Part shown: piece after piece, positions 1 to 9,237 of the stretch | Layout of the letters: every line of letters begins with the position of its first letter | How positions within the stretch are numbered: the first letter of the stretch is position 1 | Assembly: GCA_015488755.1 (NCBI GenBank) | Contig: WFNB01000023.1 | Coordinates: forward strand, 17,925-81,924 | Reading direction: 5' to 3' | Length of the DNA stretch: 64,000 nt | DNA from: Gammaproteobacteria bacterium | Lineage (GTDB): Bacteria; Pseudomonadota; Gammaproteobacteria; GRL18 | Made by a program: the position numbers and the translations under genes | The notes under the pieces: model-generated | What the model saw: the letters and a program-made list of their open reading frames with translations, nothing else | What the model was told of the DNA's origin: nothing | The model's database searches: none

Positions 1-1
1 G

Positions 2-1696
2 AATGTGTTTGGTATTAATATGGTGGCCTTGGTTGATGGTCAGCCTAAATTATTTAATCTCAAAGAGCTTATTGAACACTTTGTCCGCCATCGTAGGGAA
101 GTGGTTAATCGTCGCACAGTTTATCAGTTAAGAAAAGCACGCGAACGCGCTCATATTCTTGAAGGTCAAGCCGTTGCTCTGGCAAATATTGACCCCCTTA
201 TTCAAGTGATTAAAGAATCTGCTAACCCACAAGAAGCAAAAGAAAAACTCATTGCCAGACCTTGGCAGGCTGGTTTAGTAAACGAATTATTATCTGGTGG
301 CGGTGAACAGTCTCGTCCTGATGGCTTGGCTGTAGAATTTGGTTTGTTCGATGATGGTTATCACTTGTCTCCAGTACAAGCTCAAGCAATCCTTGACTTG
401 AAATTACATCGCTTAACAGGCCTTGAAATTGACAAAATTATTTCTGAATATAAAGAAATTATTGACCAAATAAAATGGTATTTAACTATTTTAGGCAGTC
501 ATGAAGTACTTATGGGTGTTATTCGAGAAGAATTAGAAGCCATTTTAGCGCAATATGGTGATGAACGCCGTACTGAGATCAGAGAGTCAGAAGATGATCT
601 TTGTATGGAAGATATGATTGCTGAGGAAGATCGAGTTGTCACACTTTCTCATGAAGGTTATGTAAAAACACAGCCGTTAGCAGATTATGCTGCTCAGCGT
701 CGTGGCGGACGTGGTAAGTCTGCTACCTCTATGAAAGAAGAAGATTTCATAGATAAACTTTTTGTTGCCTCCAGTCATGACACCCTTTTGTGTTTTACTA
801 ATGCAGGTCAGGTTTATTGGAAAAAAGTGTATGAACTACCCTTAGCCAGCCGAGGTTCAAGAGGGCGTCCTATTATTAACCTATTGCCTCTATCTGAAGG
901 TGAACAGGTCAATGCTATCTTACCCATTAAAGAATTTATAGATGGTCAGTTTATTTTACAGGCAACCGCTAATGGTACTGTTAAGAAAACACCACTATTA
1001 GATTATTCTCGTCCCAGAGCCAATGGTATTCGTGCCATAGAATTACGTGAAGGTGATAAGCTCATTGATGTTCAGCTTACAGATGGTCAGCAAGATATTA
1101 TGCTATTTAATAGCGAAGGTAAGGCGACCCGTTTTGAAGAATCCAAAGTACGTACAACAGGGCGGGCATCTACCGGAGTAAGAGGTATGAAACTCTCTGG
1201 TGATCATAAAGTAGTTTCCTTAATTGTTGTACCACCAGAATGTGATGACCGTTTTGTCCTGACAGCCACTAAAAATGGTTTTGGTAAACGTACTAAAGTA
1301 TCTGAATATTCTGTTAAGGGTCGTGGTGGTATGGGCGTTCTCGCTATTAAAACCTCTGAACGTAATGGCTCTATGGTCGGTGCTTGTCTATTGGATGACA
1401 CCAGTGAAATTATGCTGATAACGGACGGTGGCATCGTTGTCCGTACTCATTCAACAGAAATTTCTGTGGTCGGCAGAAATACTCAAGGAGTTCGCCTAAT
1501 TCGTCTAACAAATGGTGAACAACTGGTACAGATTGAACGGGTTTGTGAAACTGCTGTGGATGATCATAATGAAGAACCAACGACTGAGGAGAAAGAGCCA
1601 TTAGCTGAAGTCCAAGAGTCATCAGATCAAGAAAAACCATCAGCAGGAGAGCAAAAAACACAATCCTCTGAGGACGATACATTTAGAGAAGACTAA
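2..1696 (+). CDS. gyrA: DNA gyrase subunit A, C-terminal part (5' end cut by window)
   Basis: Partial gene: the reading frame is open from base 2, and the first residues (VFGINMVALVDGQPK) are internal GyrA sequence, so the GTG at 5 is not a start. GyrA with GyrB introduces negative supercoils using ATP. What is present is the end of the breakage-reunion domain and its coiled-coil arm (RHRREVVNRRT, then RKARERAHILE), the exit gate region (QAQAILDLKLHRLTGLE), and the C-terminal beta-pinwheel that wraps DNA. The GyrA box is visible as QRRGGRG, and later blades carry RGSRGRP and GRNTQGV-type turns. The tail is acidic and Glu/Ser-rich, as in enterobacterial GyrA. The active-site tyrosine and quinolone region lie upstream of the window. 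A rho-independent terminator follows at once, then serC. Confidence 0.98.
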   Translation, partial: NVFGINMVALVDGQPKLFNLKELIEHFVRHRREVVNRRTVYQLRKARERAHILEGQAVALANIDPLIQVIKESANPQEAKEKLIARPWQAGLVNELLSGGGEQSRPDGLAVEFGLFDDGYHLSPVQAQAILDLKLHRLTGLEIDKIISEYKEIIDQIKWYLTILGSHEVLMGVIREELEAILAQYGDERRTEIRESEDDLCMEDMIAEEDRVVTLSHEGYVKTQPLADYAAQRRGGRGKSATSMKEEDFIDKLFVASSHDTLLCFTNAGQVYWKKVYELPLASRGSRGRPIINLLPLSEGEQVNAILPIKEFIDGQFILQATANGTVKKTPLLDYSRPRANGIRAIELREGDKLIDVQLTDGQQDIMLFNSEGKATRFEESKVRTTGRASTGVRGMKLSGDHKVVSLIVVPPECDDRFVLTATKNGFGKRTKVSEYSVKGRGGMGVLAIKTSERNGSMVGACLLDDTSEIMLITDGGIVVRTHSTEISVVGRNTQGVRLIRLTNGEQLVQIERVCETAVDDHNEEPTTEEKEPLAEVQESSDQEKPSAGEQKTQSSEDDTFRED

Positions 1697-1704
1697 TTTT
1701 TCTG

Positions 1705-1747
1705 AGCACTTAATTACCTAAAATTTGGCGTATTAAGTGCTTTTTTA
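1705..1747 (+). terminator. Rho-independent terminator after gyrA
   Basis: A perfect 10-bp stem, AGCACTTAAT (1705-1714) with ATTAAGTGCT (1732-1741), is followed directly by a run of T. It lies 9 bases after the gyrA stop and separates gyrA from the serC operon. Confidence 0.85.
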
Positions 1748-1774
1748 TTTACAATTTCACAAGGGATATAAATA

Positions 1775-2857
1775 ATGTCTAGAGTTTTCAATTTTAGCGC
1801 AGGTCCAGCAATGTTGCCTGAAGCGGTAATCCAAAAAGCCAGTGATGAAATGCTTAACTGGAATGATGAGGGCATGTCTGTTATGGAAATGTCTCATCGA
1901 GGCAAGGCCTTTATGTCGATTGCCAGCAAAGCCGAAGCTGATTTAAGAACTCTTATGGCTATTCCTGATAATTACAAAGTGCTTTTTTTACAAGGTGGTG
2001 CCAGTCAACAATTTGGTGCTATCCCATTAAATTTACTGGGTGATAAGACCAGTGCAGATTATGTGAATACAGGTATGTGGTCTAAAAAGGCCATTGCCGA
2101 AGCAAAGCGCTATTGTGATGTCAATGTAGTGGCTAGCTCAGAAGAGTCTGGTTTTACAAGCATCCCAGAATTTTCTACTTGGACACTTAATCCCGATGCG
2201 GCTTATGTGCATTACACTCCGAATGAAACCATTGGTGGTGTTGAATTTGATTATATCCCAGATACGGGTAGCGTGCCGTTAATTGCGGATATGTCATCAA
2301 CTATTTTATCTCGCCCAATTGATGTCTCAAAATTTGCTATGATTTATGCGGGGGCACAAAAAAATGTTGGTCCTGCGGGCTTAACTTTGGTGATTATTCG
2401 TGATGATTTAATTGGTCATGCAGCTGAAAATACACCGGCTATGCTGAACTATAAAACCCATGCGGATAACGGCTCTATGTATAATACACCACCTACCTAT
2501 AGCTGGTATGTGGCTGGTTTAGTCTTTGATTGGGTGCTTGCTAAAGGTGGTCTGGAAGGTATTGGCAAAATAAATAAAGAAAAGGCTGCAAAGCTTTATG
2601 CGGCCATTGATGGCAGTGATTTTTATGCCAATCCAGTGGAAACACGCTATCGTTCTTGGATGAATGTGCCTTTTACCTTAAAAAGTGCTGACCTAGATGC
2701 GGCTTTTCTTGAACAAGCCGCTGAAAAAGGTTTGGCAACACTAAAAGGACATCGTTCAGTCGGTGGTATGCGTGCCAGTATCTATAATGCGATGCCAGAA
2801 GAGGGTGTTGATACCCTAGTTGCCTTTATGAAAGACTTTGCTGAGGCAAATGCGTAA
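1775..2857 (+). CDS. serC: Phosphoserine aminotransferase
   Basis: PLP-dependent class V aminotransferase that converts 3-phosphohydroxypyruvate and glutamate to phosphoserine and 2-oxoglutarate. It also serves pyridoxal phosphate synthesis by acting on 3-hydroxy-4-phosphohydroxythreonine in bacteria with the DXP-dependent route. The 360-aa length is normal. Family features are clear: N-terminal VFNFSAGPAMLP, the glycine loop LQGGASQQF, and the PLP-binding lysine in GAQKNVGPAG near residue 197. The ATG is preceded by AAGGGA. The gene stands between the gyrA terminator and serA, so serine synthesis steps 1 and 2 are adjacent. Confidence 0.97.
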   Translation: MSRVFNFSAGPAMLPEAVIQKASDEMLNWNDEGMSVMEMSHRGKAFMSIASKAEADLRTLMAIPDNYKVLFLQGGASQQFGAIPLNLLGDKTSADYVNTGMWSKKAIAEAKRYCDVNVVASSEESGFTSIPEFSTWTLNPDAAYVHYTPNETIGGVEFDYIPDTGSVPLIADMSSTILSRPIDVSKFAMIYAGAQKNVGPAGLTLVIIRDDLIGHAAENTPAMLNYKTHADNGSMYNTPPTYSWYVAGLVFDWVLAKGGLEGIGKINKEKAAKLYAAIDGSDFYANPVETRYRSWMNVPFTLKSADLDAAFLEQAAEKGLATLKGHRSVGGMRASIYNAMPEEGVDTLVAFMKDFAEANA

Positions 2858-2889
2858 AGCCATTAACCATTTTTTATCCTAATATTGCT

Positions 2890-2922
2890 TGCAAGATAAA
2901 CGGACTGGTTACTTATCTTGCA
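2890..2922 (+). promoter_or_regulatory. Intercistronic hairpin between serC and serA
   Basis: Ten-bp perfect inverted repeat TGCAAGATAA / TTATCTTGCA with a 13-base loop, in the 92-base serC-serA gap. No T-run follows, so it is not a classical terminator. It could stabilise the serC mRNA end or mark a processing site. Role is inferred only. Confidence 0.35.
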
Positions 2923-2949
2923 CCATCATCTATTGCGGACATCAATTAT

Positions 2950-4119
2950 ATGAATAAAATTTTAACCTTGAATAATATCGCTGTTGCAGGTCTTGAAAAA
3001 TTTCCCAGAGAAAGTTACGAAATTGCTTCTGAAATACAACATCCTGATGGTATTTTACTGCGTTCTTATAAAATGCATGATATGGAGATACCTGAGAGCC
3101 TAAAAGCCGTGGGTCGTGCAGGTACGGGTGTTAATAATATACCTGTGGATAAAATGAGTGCCAAAGGTATTCCTGTTTTTAATGCTCCCGGTGCTAATGC
3201 CAATGCGGTAAAAGAACTGGTGCTTGCTGGTATGTTAATGTCCGCCCGTCATATTGGTCCTGCTTGGGAATTTGCCAAAAATCAAGAAGGTAGTGATGAA
3301 GAAATTAGTAAAGCGGTAGAAGCGGGTAAGAAAAATTTTGGTGGTTTTGAGTTACCGGGTAAAACCTTGGGTGTGGTTGGTTTGGGTGCGATTGGTCGTG
3401 CAGTGGCCAAAGTAGCTGAAGATCTGGGTATGAATGTCATTGGTTTTGACCCTGGCTTGACCGTTGAAGGGGCATGGATGATATCATCAAGTGTGGAGCA
3501 GGCAGCAAGTTTTGATGCCATGTTGCCAAAAGTTGATTTTTTAACCTTTCATGTGCCTCTTATTGATGTAACACGCAATATGCTTAATGCTGAGCGTATT
3601 AAACTGCTTAAGAAAAATGCCACTATTCTTAACTTTGCTCGTGGTGGTATTATTGATGATGAAGCCATGGCAGAGGCATTAAATTCTGGTCATATTTATG
3701 GCTATGTCAATGATTTTGCTAATAATACACTTAAAGGTGTTCCTAATGTGGTGACCCTGCCTCATTTAGGTGCTTCTACTCAGGATGCCGAAGATAATTG
3801 TGCCATTATTGTGTCTGAAAATGTTCGTGATTATTTAGAAAATGGCAATATTAAATTATCAGTTAATTTTCCTGAAGTGGCTATGCCAAAGGCGGATGGC
3901 TGTCACCGTATTACCGTTGCTAATTCAAATGAGCCTAATATGCTAGGGCAAATATCCTCTATTTTGGCGGATGCTAACTTGAATATTTCTGATATGGTTA
4001 ACAAATCAAAAGGTGATTTGGCTTATACGATCGTTGATGTCAATGAGGGTGTTTCTGATGATGTTGTGAATACTCTTAGTGCTATTGATGGTGTACGGGC
4101 TGTTAGAGTCTTATCTTAA
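2950..4119 (+). CDS. serA: D-3-phosphoglycerate dehydrogenase, short ACT form
   Basis: First step of serine synthesis: NAD-dependent oxidation of 3-phosphoglycerate. The 389-aa protein has the D-2-hydroxyacid dehydrogenase fold: substrate-binding halves around a Rossmann domain with VVGLGAIGRAVA (about residues 142-153), the catalytic Arg in NFARGGIIDDEA, and the catalytic His in LPHLGASTQDAEDN. The last 75 residues form an ACT domain (ITVANSNEPNMLGQISSIL), the site where serine feedback inhibition acts in characterised homologues. It is slightly shorter than the E. coli enzyme (410 aa). It is likely co-transcribed with serC. Confidence 0.93.
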   Translation: MNKILTLNNIAVAGLEKFPRESYEIASEIQHPDGILLRSYKMHDMEIPESLKAVGRAGTGVNNIPVDKMSAKGIPVFNAPGANANAVKELVLAGMLMSARHIGPAWEFAKNQEGSDEEISKAVEAGKKNFGGFELPGKTLGVVGLGAIGRAVAKVAEDLGMNVIGFDPGLTVEGAWMISSSVEQAASFDAMLPKVDFLTFHVPLIDVTRNMLNAERIKLLKKNATILNFARGGIIDDEAMAEALNSGHIYGYVNDFANNTLKGVPNVVTLPHLGASTQDAEDNCAIIVSENVRDYLENGNIKLSVNFPEVAMPKADGCHRITVANSNEPNMLGQISSILADANLNISDMVNKSKGDLAYTIVDVNEGVSDDVVNTLSAIDGVRAVRVLS

Positions 4120-4189
4120 CTAAAAAGTGCATAAGCTAAAGACTGCATAGCTAAGCAACAGAATCTAACAGGATTTTATTTATAGGAAT

Positions 4190-5302
4190 ATGGCCTTGAG
4201 TGACGATCTCAAACAAATACGTGATCAAATTGATGATATTGATCAGCAGATTCAATTATTATTAAATCAACGTGCTTTATGCGCAAAAAAAGTAGCTGAC
4301 GCTAAGTTAGCCGATATTCAAGAGGGTGAAGATGTTATCTTTTATCGTCCTGAACGTGAAGCCGCTGTTTTACGCAAAGTAATGGATCGCAATCAAGGCC
4401 CGATCAGTAATGAAGAAATGGCCCGCTTATTTCGTGAAGTGATGTCAATTTGCTTGGCGCTTGAACAACCCATGCGCATTGCCTTTTTAGGCCCAGAAGG
4501 GACGTTTACTCAAGCGGCTGCCTTAAAGCACTTTGGTCATTCAGTTAAAACAGTGCCCTTTTCCAGTATTGATGAAGTCTTCCGAGAAGTGGATGCTAAT
4601 TCCTGTCACTATGGTGTGGTACCGGTTGAGAACTCGACCGAAGGAGTGATCAGTCATACTCTGGATATGCTGATTGAATCACCTTTAAAAATTTGCGGTG
4701 AAGTCTCTTTAAGAATTCATCATTATCTTATGTCCAGTGCAGAATCCTTATCAGCGATTAAAAAGATCTATTCACACCAACAGTCTTTTGCTCAATGTCG
4801 TGATTGGCTTGATAGTCGTTTGCCTAATGTAGATAGAATTACTGTCAGTAGTAATGCCGAAGCGGCACGTCTAGCCTCTCAGGAAGAAGGTGTTGCGGCC
4901 ATTGCCAGTAATGCCGCTGCGGAAATTTATCAACTGCATCTTTTGGCTGAAAAAATCGAAGATAATCCTGATAATACCACCCGCTTTATTATTTTAGGTA
5001 AGCAGGATGTCGATGCCTCATCCAATACGCTGCCTAATACCATTGATAAAACTTCTATCATGGTTACCTCTGCAAATCAATCGGGCACACTGCACAGTTT
5101 ATTAAAACCTATTGCTGAAAATGGTTTGTCTATGACACGTATTGAGTCACGGCCTTCACGTAGTGGTTTGTGGCAATATCTATTCTTTATTGATATTGAT
5201 GGCCATATTTCTGATCCTGCCGTGGCTTCTGCTTTGGCTGAAATCAAACAACAATCCAGTATTTTAAAGATATTGGGTTCTTACCCAAAGGCTGTTTTAT
5301 AA
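4190..5302 (+). CDS. pheA: Bifunctional chorismate mutase / prephenate dehydratase
   Basis: P-protein of phenylalanine synthesis, making prephenate from chorismate and then phenylpyruvate. Residues about 1-90 are an AroQ-type chorismate mutase (LKQIRDQIDDIDQQIQLLLNQRA). Residues about 95-275 are the prephenate dehydratase domain, starting RIAFLGPEGTFTQAA and ending in the catalytic TTRFIILG motif. A C-terminal ACT domain carries ESRPSRSGLWQY, the phenylalanine-binding ESRPS motif of the family. Length 370 aa is typical. A TAGGA ribosome-binding site precedes the ATG. Its last base is shared with the hisC start (TAATG), suggesting translational coupling. Confidence 0.97.
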   Translation: MALSDDLKQIRDQIDDIDQQIQLLLNQRALCAKKVADAKLADIQEGEDVIFYRPEREAAVLRKVMDRNQGPISNEEMARLFREVMSICLALEQPMRIAFLGPEGTFTQAAALKHFGHSVKTVPFSSIDEVFREVDANSCHYGVVPVENSTEGVISHTLDMLIESPLKICGEVSLRIHHYLMSSAESLSAIKKIYSHQQSFAQCRDWLDSRLPNVDRITVSSNAEAARLASQEEGVAAIASNAAAEIYQLHLLAEKIEDNPDNTTRFIILGKQDVDASSNTLPNTIDKTSIMVTSANQSGTLHSLLKPIAENGLSMTRIESRPSRSGLWQYLFFIDIDGHISDPAVASALAEIKQQSSILKILGSYPKAVL

Positions 5303-6456
5303 TGGCACACATTGTTTCACCTAAAGCCGTTGCCTGTGTTAATCAGCTCCATCCCTATGTTCCAGGCAAACCCATTGATGAATTAGAACGTGAATATGGC
5401 GTAACAAATGCTGTTAAAGTAGCTTCTAATGAAAATCCTTTAGGCCCTAGTCCTAATGTCATTAAGCATTTACAAGGCTTACTTACTAATACTCAGGAAC
5501 TATCACGCTATCCCGATGGCAATGGCTTTATCTTAAAAAATAAGTTATTGGAAAAGTTATCCCCTCAAGTGGCTGATTTATCCATTGAACAAATTACTTT
5601 AGGTAATGGTTCCAATGATTTGCTGGATATTTTAGCCCGAACATTTGCGACGATGGGTGATGAAGTTATTTTTTCTCAATATGCTTTCGCTGTTTACCCC
5701 ATTGCGACTCAAGCGGTTGGTGCAACAGCCGTGATTAGTCCTGCCCTTAATTGGGGGCATGATTTGGATGCAATGTTGGCGCTCATTAGTGACAAAACAC
5801 GCTTAATTTTTATTGCTAATCCCAATAATCCAACAGGAACCTGTCTATCTGCTCATGATTTGCAGGCTTTTTTAGAAAAAGTACCTGATAATATTGTTGT
5901 TGTTGTTGATGAAGCCTATGAAGAATACGCTTCTTATCCAAAATCAGCTTTTTCTCACTCTTATCATTCGATGCTCGCTTCACTGCCTAAGTTTAGCAAT
6001 CTTGTTGTGACTCGAACCTTTTCAAAGGCCTATGGTCTAGCCAGTTTTCGAGTGGGTTATGCGGTGTCATCGCCACAGATTGCTGATTTATTAAATCGGA
6101 TCAGGCAACCGTTTAATAATAACACCTTTGCCTTAGAGTCGGCAGCGATTGCTTTGGAGGATGTGGCACATCTTGATAAAAGTGTGGCATTGAATTATCA
6201 AGGAATGCAATTTCTCTGTGAGCGTTTTAAGTCATTAAAATTAGAGTATATCCCATCAGCAGGCAACTTTGTTTGTGTGAATTTAGGCAGTGAAACACCT
6301 GCGATTTATGAAAAATTACTTTATGAAGGGGTAATTACCCGTCCTATCGCTAATTATCAAATGCCGGAGTATCTAAGGATCTCTATTGGTACTATGAATG
6401 AAAATGAACGGGTCATTGCGGCATTAAGTCATGTCTTAAGCACAGAACCTGCTTAA
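5302..6456 (+). CDS. hisC: Histidinol-phosphate / aromatic aminotransferase
   Basis: Class I PLP aminotransferase, 384 aa. HisC converts imidazole-acetol phosphate to histidinol phosphate. Copies sitting between pheA and tyrA, as here, are thought to transaminate phenylpyruvate or hydroxyphenylpyruvate as well. Visible motifs are KVASNENPLGPSP at the N-terminus, FIANPNNPTGT, VVVDEAYEEYA, and the PLP lysine in TRTFSKAYGLASFRVGYA. The start overlaps the pheA stop by one base. Whether a separate hisC exists in the histidine operon cannot be seen here, so the physiological substrate is inferred from context. Confidence 0.93.
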   Translation: MAHIVSPKAVACVNQLHPYVPGKPIDELEREYGVTNAVKVASNENPLGPSPNVIKHLQGLLTNTQELSRYPDGNGFILKNKLLEKLSPQVADLSIEQITLGNGSNDLLDILARTFATMGDEVIFSQYAFAVYPIATQAVGATAVISPALNWGHDLDAMLALISDKTRLIFIANPNNPTGTCLSAHDLQAFLEKVPDNIVVVVDEAYEEYASYPKSAFSHSYHSMLASLPKFSNLVVTRTFSKAYGLASFRVGYAVSSPQIADLLNRIRQPFNNNTFALESAAIALEDVAHLDKSVALNYQGMQFLCERFKSLKLEYIPSAGNFVCVNLGSETPAIYEKLLYEGVITRPIANYQMPEYLRISIGTMNENERVIAALSHVLSTEPA

Positions 6457-6473
6457 TTATCGGTGCCCCTAAG

Positions 6474-7406
6474 ATGATTCATCAAGCAAAAAAAATGATC
6501 GAGCAAGATGATAAAGCAGCAGGTAGTGAGCAGCTGGGCATTAAACGAGTATGTATTATTGGTGTCGGGCTCATAGGGGGATCTTTTGCCCGTGCCATTC
6601 GTCAGGCAGGTTTAGTTGAACATATTATTGGTTGTGGTCGTAATACAGAAAATCTAAAAAAAGCTGTGGCACTTGGTGTTATTGATGATTATTCTCAGGA
6701 TGTATCTGAGGCTGTCAAAGACGCTGATTTGGTCTTTATTGCAACGCCTGTAGGCAGTATTAAAGCCATACTGGCACAGATAAAAAATTCCCTAAAAGAA
6801 AGTGCTATTATTACCGATGCAGGCAGTACTAAAGTCAGTGTTATTCATGCTGTAAAAACCATTTTTGGTTATATACCTGAAAATTTTGTTCCGGGACATC
6901 CGATTGCCGGTACTGAAAATAGCGGTGTTGAGGCTTCTTTTGCCAAATTATATCAGGCTCATCGTATTATTTTAACACCACTGAAACAAACCAGTGCTCA
7001 GGCATTAAGTGTGGTTACTCGCTTGTGGCAGGCTATTGGAGCTTATGTGGTGCTAATGGACGCTCAGCATCATGACTCTGTGTTAGCGGCCACCAGTCAT
7101 TTGCCTCATTTACTGGCTTTTTCTTTGGTTAATACTCTGACAACCTTAGATGAAAAGCAGGAAATTTTTGAAAATGCTGCAGGAGGATTTCGAGACTTTA
7201 CTCGAATTGCTTCGAGTGACCCCAATATGTGGCAGGATATTTGTCTAGCTAATAAGCATGCCTTGCTAACTCATCTTGATCTTTTTAGCTCTGATCTTGA
7301 TGCCTTACGAGAAGCTCTCAAACAGGATGATGGTGATTATCTTAATAAAATATTTACCCGAGCTAAAGCTTCTCGTGATGAATTTATGGCTAAAAAACCG
7401 ACTTGA
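6474..7406 (+). CDS. tyrA: Prephenate dehydrogenase
   Basis: NAD-dependent oxidative decarboxylation of prephenate to 4-hydroxyphenylpyruvate for tyrosine. This is a stand-alone dehydrogenase of 310 aa without a fused chorismate mutase. The nucleotide fold is VCIIGVGLIGGSFARAI (about residues 26-42). The catalytic region has GHPIAGTENSGVEA, and the helical C-terminal half includes ATSHLPHLLAFSL and the AAGGFRDFTRIASSDP signature. A second in-frame ATG at 6495 would also leave a complete domain. The neighbours pheA and hisC complete the phenylalanine and tyrosine branch. In many gammaproteobacteria aroA follows here, but it does not in this genome. Confidence 0.95.
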   Translation: MIHQAKKMIEQDDKAAGSEQLGIKRVCIIGVGLIGGSFARAIRQAGLVEHIIGCGRNTENLKKAVALGVIDDYSQDVSEAVKDADLVFIATPVGSIKAILAQIKNSLKESAIITDAGSTKVSVIHAVKTIFGYIPENFVPGHPIAGTENSGVEASFAKLYQAHRIILTPLKQTSAQALSVVTRLWQAIGAYVVLMDAQHHDSVLAATSHLPHLLAFSLVNTLTTLDEKQEIFENAAGGFRDFTRIASSDPNMWQDICLANKHALLTHLDLFSSDLDALREALKQDDGDYLNKIFTRAKASRDEFMAKKPT

Positions 7407-7408
7407 TA

Positions 7409-7966
7409 ATGAAAACTGATACGATGTCCTCGATTGAAAACATCACCCTGCAAGTGGATAGTAAAAAATTAGATGCCTTTTGTAAAAAGATTGTTTCTCG
7501 CTCCAGAAATACAGCCAATGTTCATGAAGCTCTAACTGTTTTAGAAGCATTTGTCAGTCAATTCTCTAGTGACTCTTTAGCTAGTGACGCCTATCTTAAT
7601 ATCCAAAACTGTTTAACCTCTCATTCAGAAAAAACTCGTAATAAACTGATGCAGGAAAAAACAGCACAAGTGCAAGAGGGGATGATAACTAAAAATAGGT
7701 TGCTCTTAAGTCATGTCTATAATTCGCTCTCAAGAAATGGTTTTTATCAAATCTTAACAGAGGCGACTCATCTTATTAATGATAGTGATATTCCTGAAAT
7801 TGCTCAATGGGTGATTCAATGGAGCACACAGGCTAAGCAAAAAGCAGAGCAGGCTAGTGGCTACCCAGATGCTTTAGATTTTACCAAAGCAAAGATCAAT
7901 ATTGAACAATACCAATGTATGAGTGATATCAGTTATTTTTTTAAAAACACTTATCAGTCCAAATAA
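7409..7966 (+). CDS. Hypothetical helical protein
   Basis: Not recognised. It is 185 aa if started at the ATG at 7409; a TTG six bases earlier is also open. There is no signal peptide or membrane segment. The composition is polar and helical, with a Gln/Lys/Glu-rich middle (MQEKTAQVQEGMITKNRLL) and a conserved-looking Trp pair in EIAQWVIQWSTQAKQKAEQ. It begins at the end of tyrA with no room for a promoter, so it is probably the last sizeable gene of the serC-tyrA operon. It occupies the place where aroA is often found but shows no similarity to it. Confidence 0.6.
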   Translation: MKTDTMSSIENITLQVDSKKLDAFCKKIVSRSRNTANVHEALTVLEAFVSQFSSDSLASDAYLNIQNCLTSHSEKTRNKLMQEKTAQVQEGMITKNRLLLSHVYNSLSRNGFYQILTEATHLINDSDIPEIAQWVIQWSTQAKQKAEQASGYPDALDFTKAKINIEQYQCMSDISYFFKNTYQSK

Positions 7967-8068
7967 ATGAATAAATATACTAATTTTACTGAATCATTAC
8001 AGGCGAAAACGGCATTAGCAAGTATTGATAAAAATATTCATAAACAATGGCTTGCTTTTGTCTGTTAA
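7967..8068 (+). CDS. Possible 33-aa small ORF abutting the previous stop
   Basis: An ATG follows the upstream TAA with no gap and opens a 33-codon frame (MNKYTNFTESLQAK... ending WLAFVC). The stop-start abutment suggests possible coupled translation, but there is no family evidence. It may be a decayed remnant of a longer gene. Confidence 0.2.
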   Translation: MNKYTNFTESLQAKTALASIDKNIHKQWLAFVC

Positions 8069-8093
8069 AGCGGATCATTTTATTGTTAAGTTG

Positions 8094-8945
8094 TTAGCTT
8101 TCAATAACCAATTCATCCACGCCATGATAATCTTGTAATTGCTCAATCACTTGGCTGAGAAGAGGAAAGAGTTGTTTTGAATAGAGTTGCTGCTGCTCAA
8201 TACCCTCCATCCAACCATAGAGTGAATGTATTAATTGTTGTTCGGTGTGTACATTGATATGTATGTCATGCAGGATATTTTTATATTCGCTATAAGTGGG
8301 GGCTACCGTTAAGTATGAAAATACGTTAGCCAAGGTATCCATAATTGCTTGCGCATCATCATACAAATCAAAATCAGAAGGGCTATACTCTTTGGGTGTT
8401 AGAGAAACTGCATTGACCCAAATTCTGAAGCTGCATTTTTGTAAGCTATGATAAAGTGGTTCATCGCTGATCAATAAAAGTAATAAGTTTTTATTACTGG
8501 CTCTAAGAGTATTATCACTATAAGACCATTGACAAGATTTAATAAAATGATAAATACGAATATGATCTTTAAAATCAGCACTATGTAATTGATCTAATAT
8601 GAGTACCGTCGGTTCTCCCTCGCTAAAGGCACAGGCTTCGCTCATAATGTGATCAAAGTCTGATATTGGTGCTTCACTAATACCATCTTCATCCTCACTC
8701 GGTGGAATAATGACCTTACCTTCAGCCTCGGCTTTTTGAGTAAAGTCATAATAGAATTGCTGAGGATAATCAATCGCACAGGCTAGAGCATTGGCAAAGG
8801 CTGTTTTTCGCCGTCCCTGATGACCTTCAACATTAATGGTTTTTATACCATCAAATTGACTATTCATAAGACAGCGCAAATGATATTCATAATCATCATT
8901 GGATTCAAAACCAAACTCTGCCATGCGTTGTTGCAATTTACTCAT
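8094..8945 (-). CDS. ATPase-like protein with degenerate P-loop
   Basis: A 283-aa soluble protein that looks like a P-loop ATPase of the AAA type. Residues 41-48 read GHQGRRKT, which keeps the KT of Walker A but has Arg where the last glycine of GxxxxGK[ST] should be. Residues 113-118 (TVLILD) form a convincing Walker B strand, followed by QLH. A sensor-like strand LLLLLISDEP follows about 35 residues later. The C-terminal third is helical and acidic. It is transcribed against the tyrA operon and divergently from the DUF4139-like pair. Substrate and partner are unknown. Whether it still binds ATP is uncertain because of the altered P-loop. Confidence 0.65.
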   Translation of the reverse strand: MSKLQQRMAEFGFESNDDYEYHLRCLMNSQFDGIKTINVEGHQGRRKTAFANALACAIDYPQQFYYDFTQKAEAEGKVIIPPSEDEDGISEAPISDFDHIMSEACAFSEGEPTVLILDQLHSADFKDHIRIYHFIKSCQWSYSDNTLRASNKNLLLLLISDEPLYHSLQKCSFRIWVNAVSLTPKEYSPSDFDLYDDAQAIMDTLANVFSYLTVAPTYSEYKNILHDIHINVHTEQQLIHSLYGWMEGIEQQQLYSKQLFPLLSQVIEQLQDYHGVDELVIES

Positions 8946-9237
8946 TTTTGTTAAAACCTATACAAGTTCGTTTGCTTATGATTAAAATGGCTTAATGTTA
9001 CTTTATTTATTTTATGGATTGTATTTTTTATGAAAAAACACATTACTTTTGTGCACTTGGTCTATAAATTTATATGTCTGTTTGAATTATTTTAACCCCT
9101 TTTGCTTATAAGTAGCGTCTTCCTAAACAAGCTGATGACTATCAGTGATCACAGAGAAAACTGGGCAAATGATTTCCCAAATGGCTCAAGTTAGCTAAAA
9201 ACGGTTAGCCAAGATAATGGTTAAACAGGAGAAACCT

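Noticed and set aside
5..22. GTG at position 5 as the start of the first gene
   Set aside because: The codons before and after it are internal GyrA sequence and the frame is open to the window edge; the gene is truncated.
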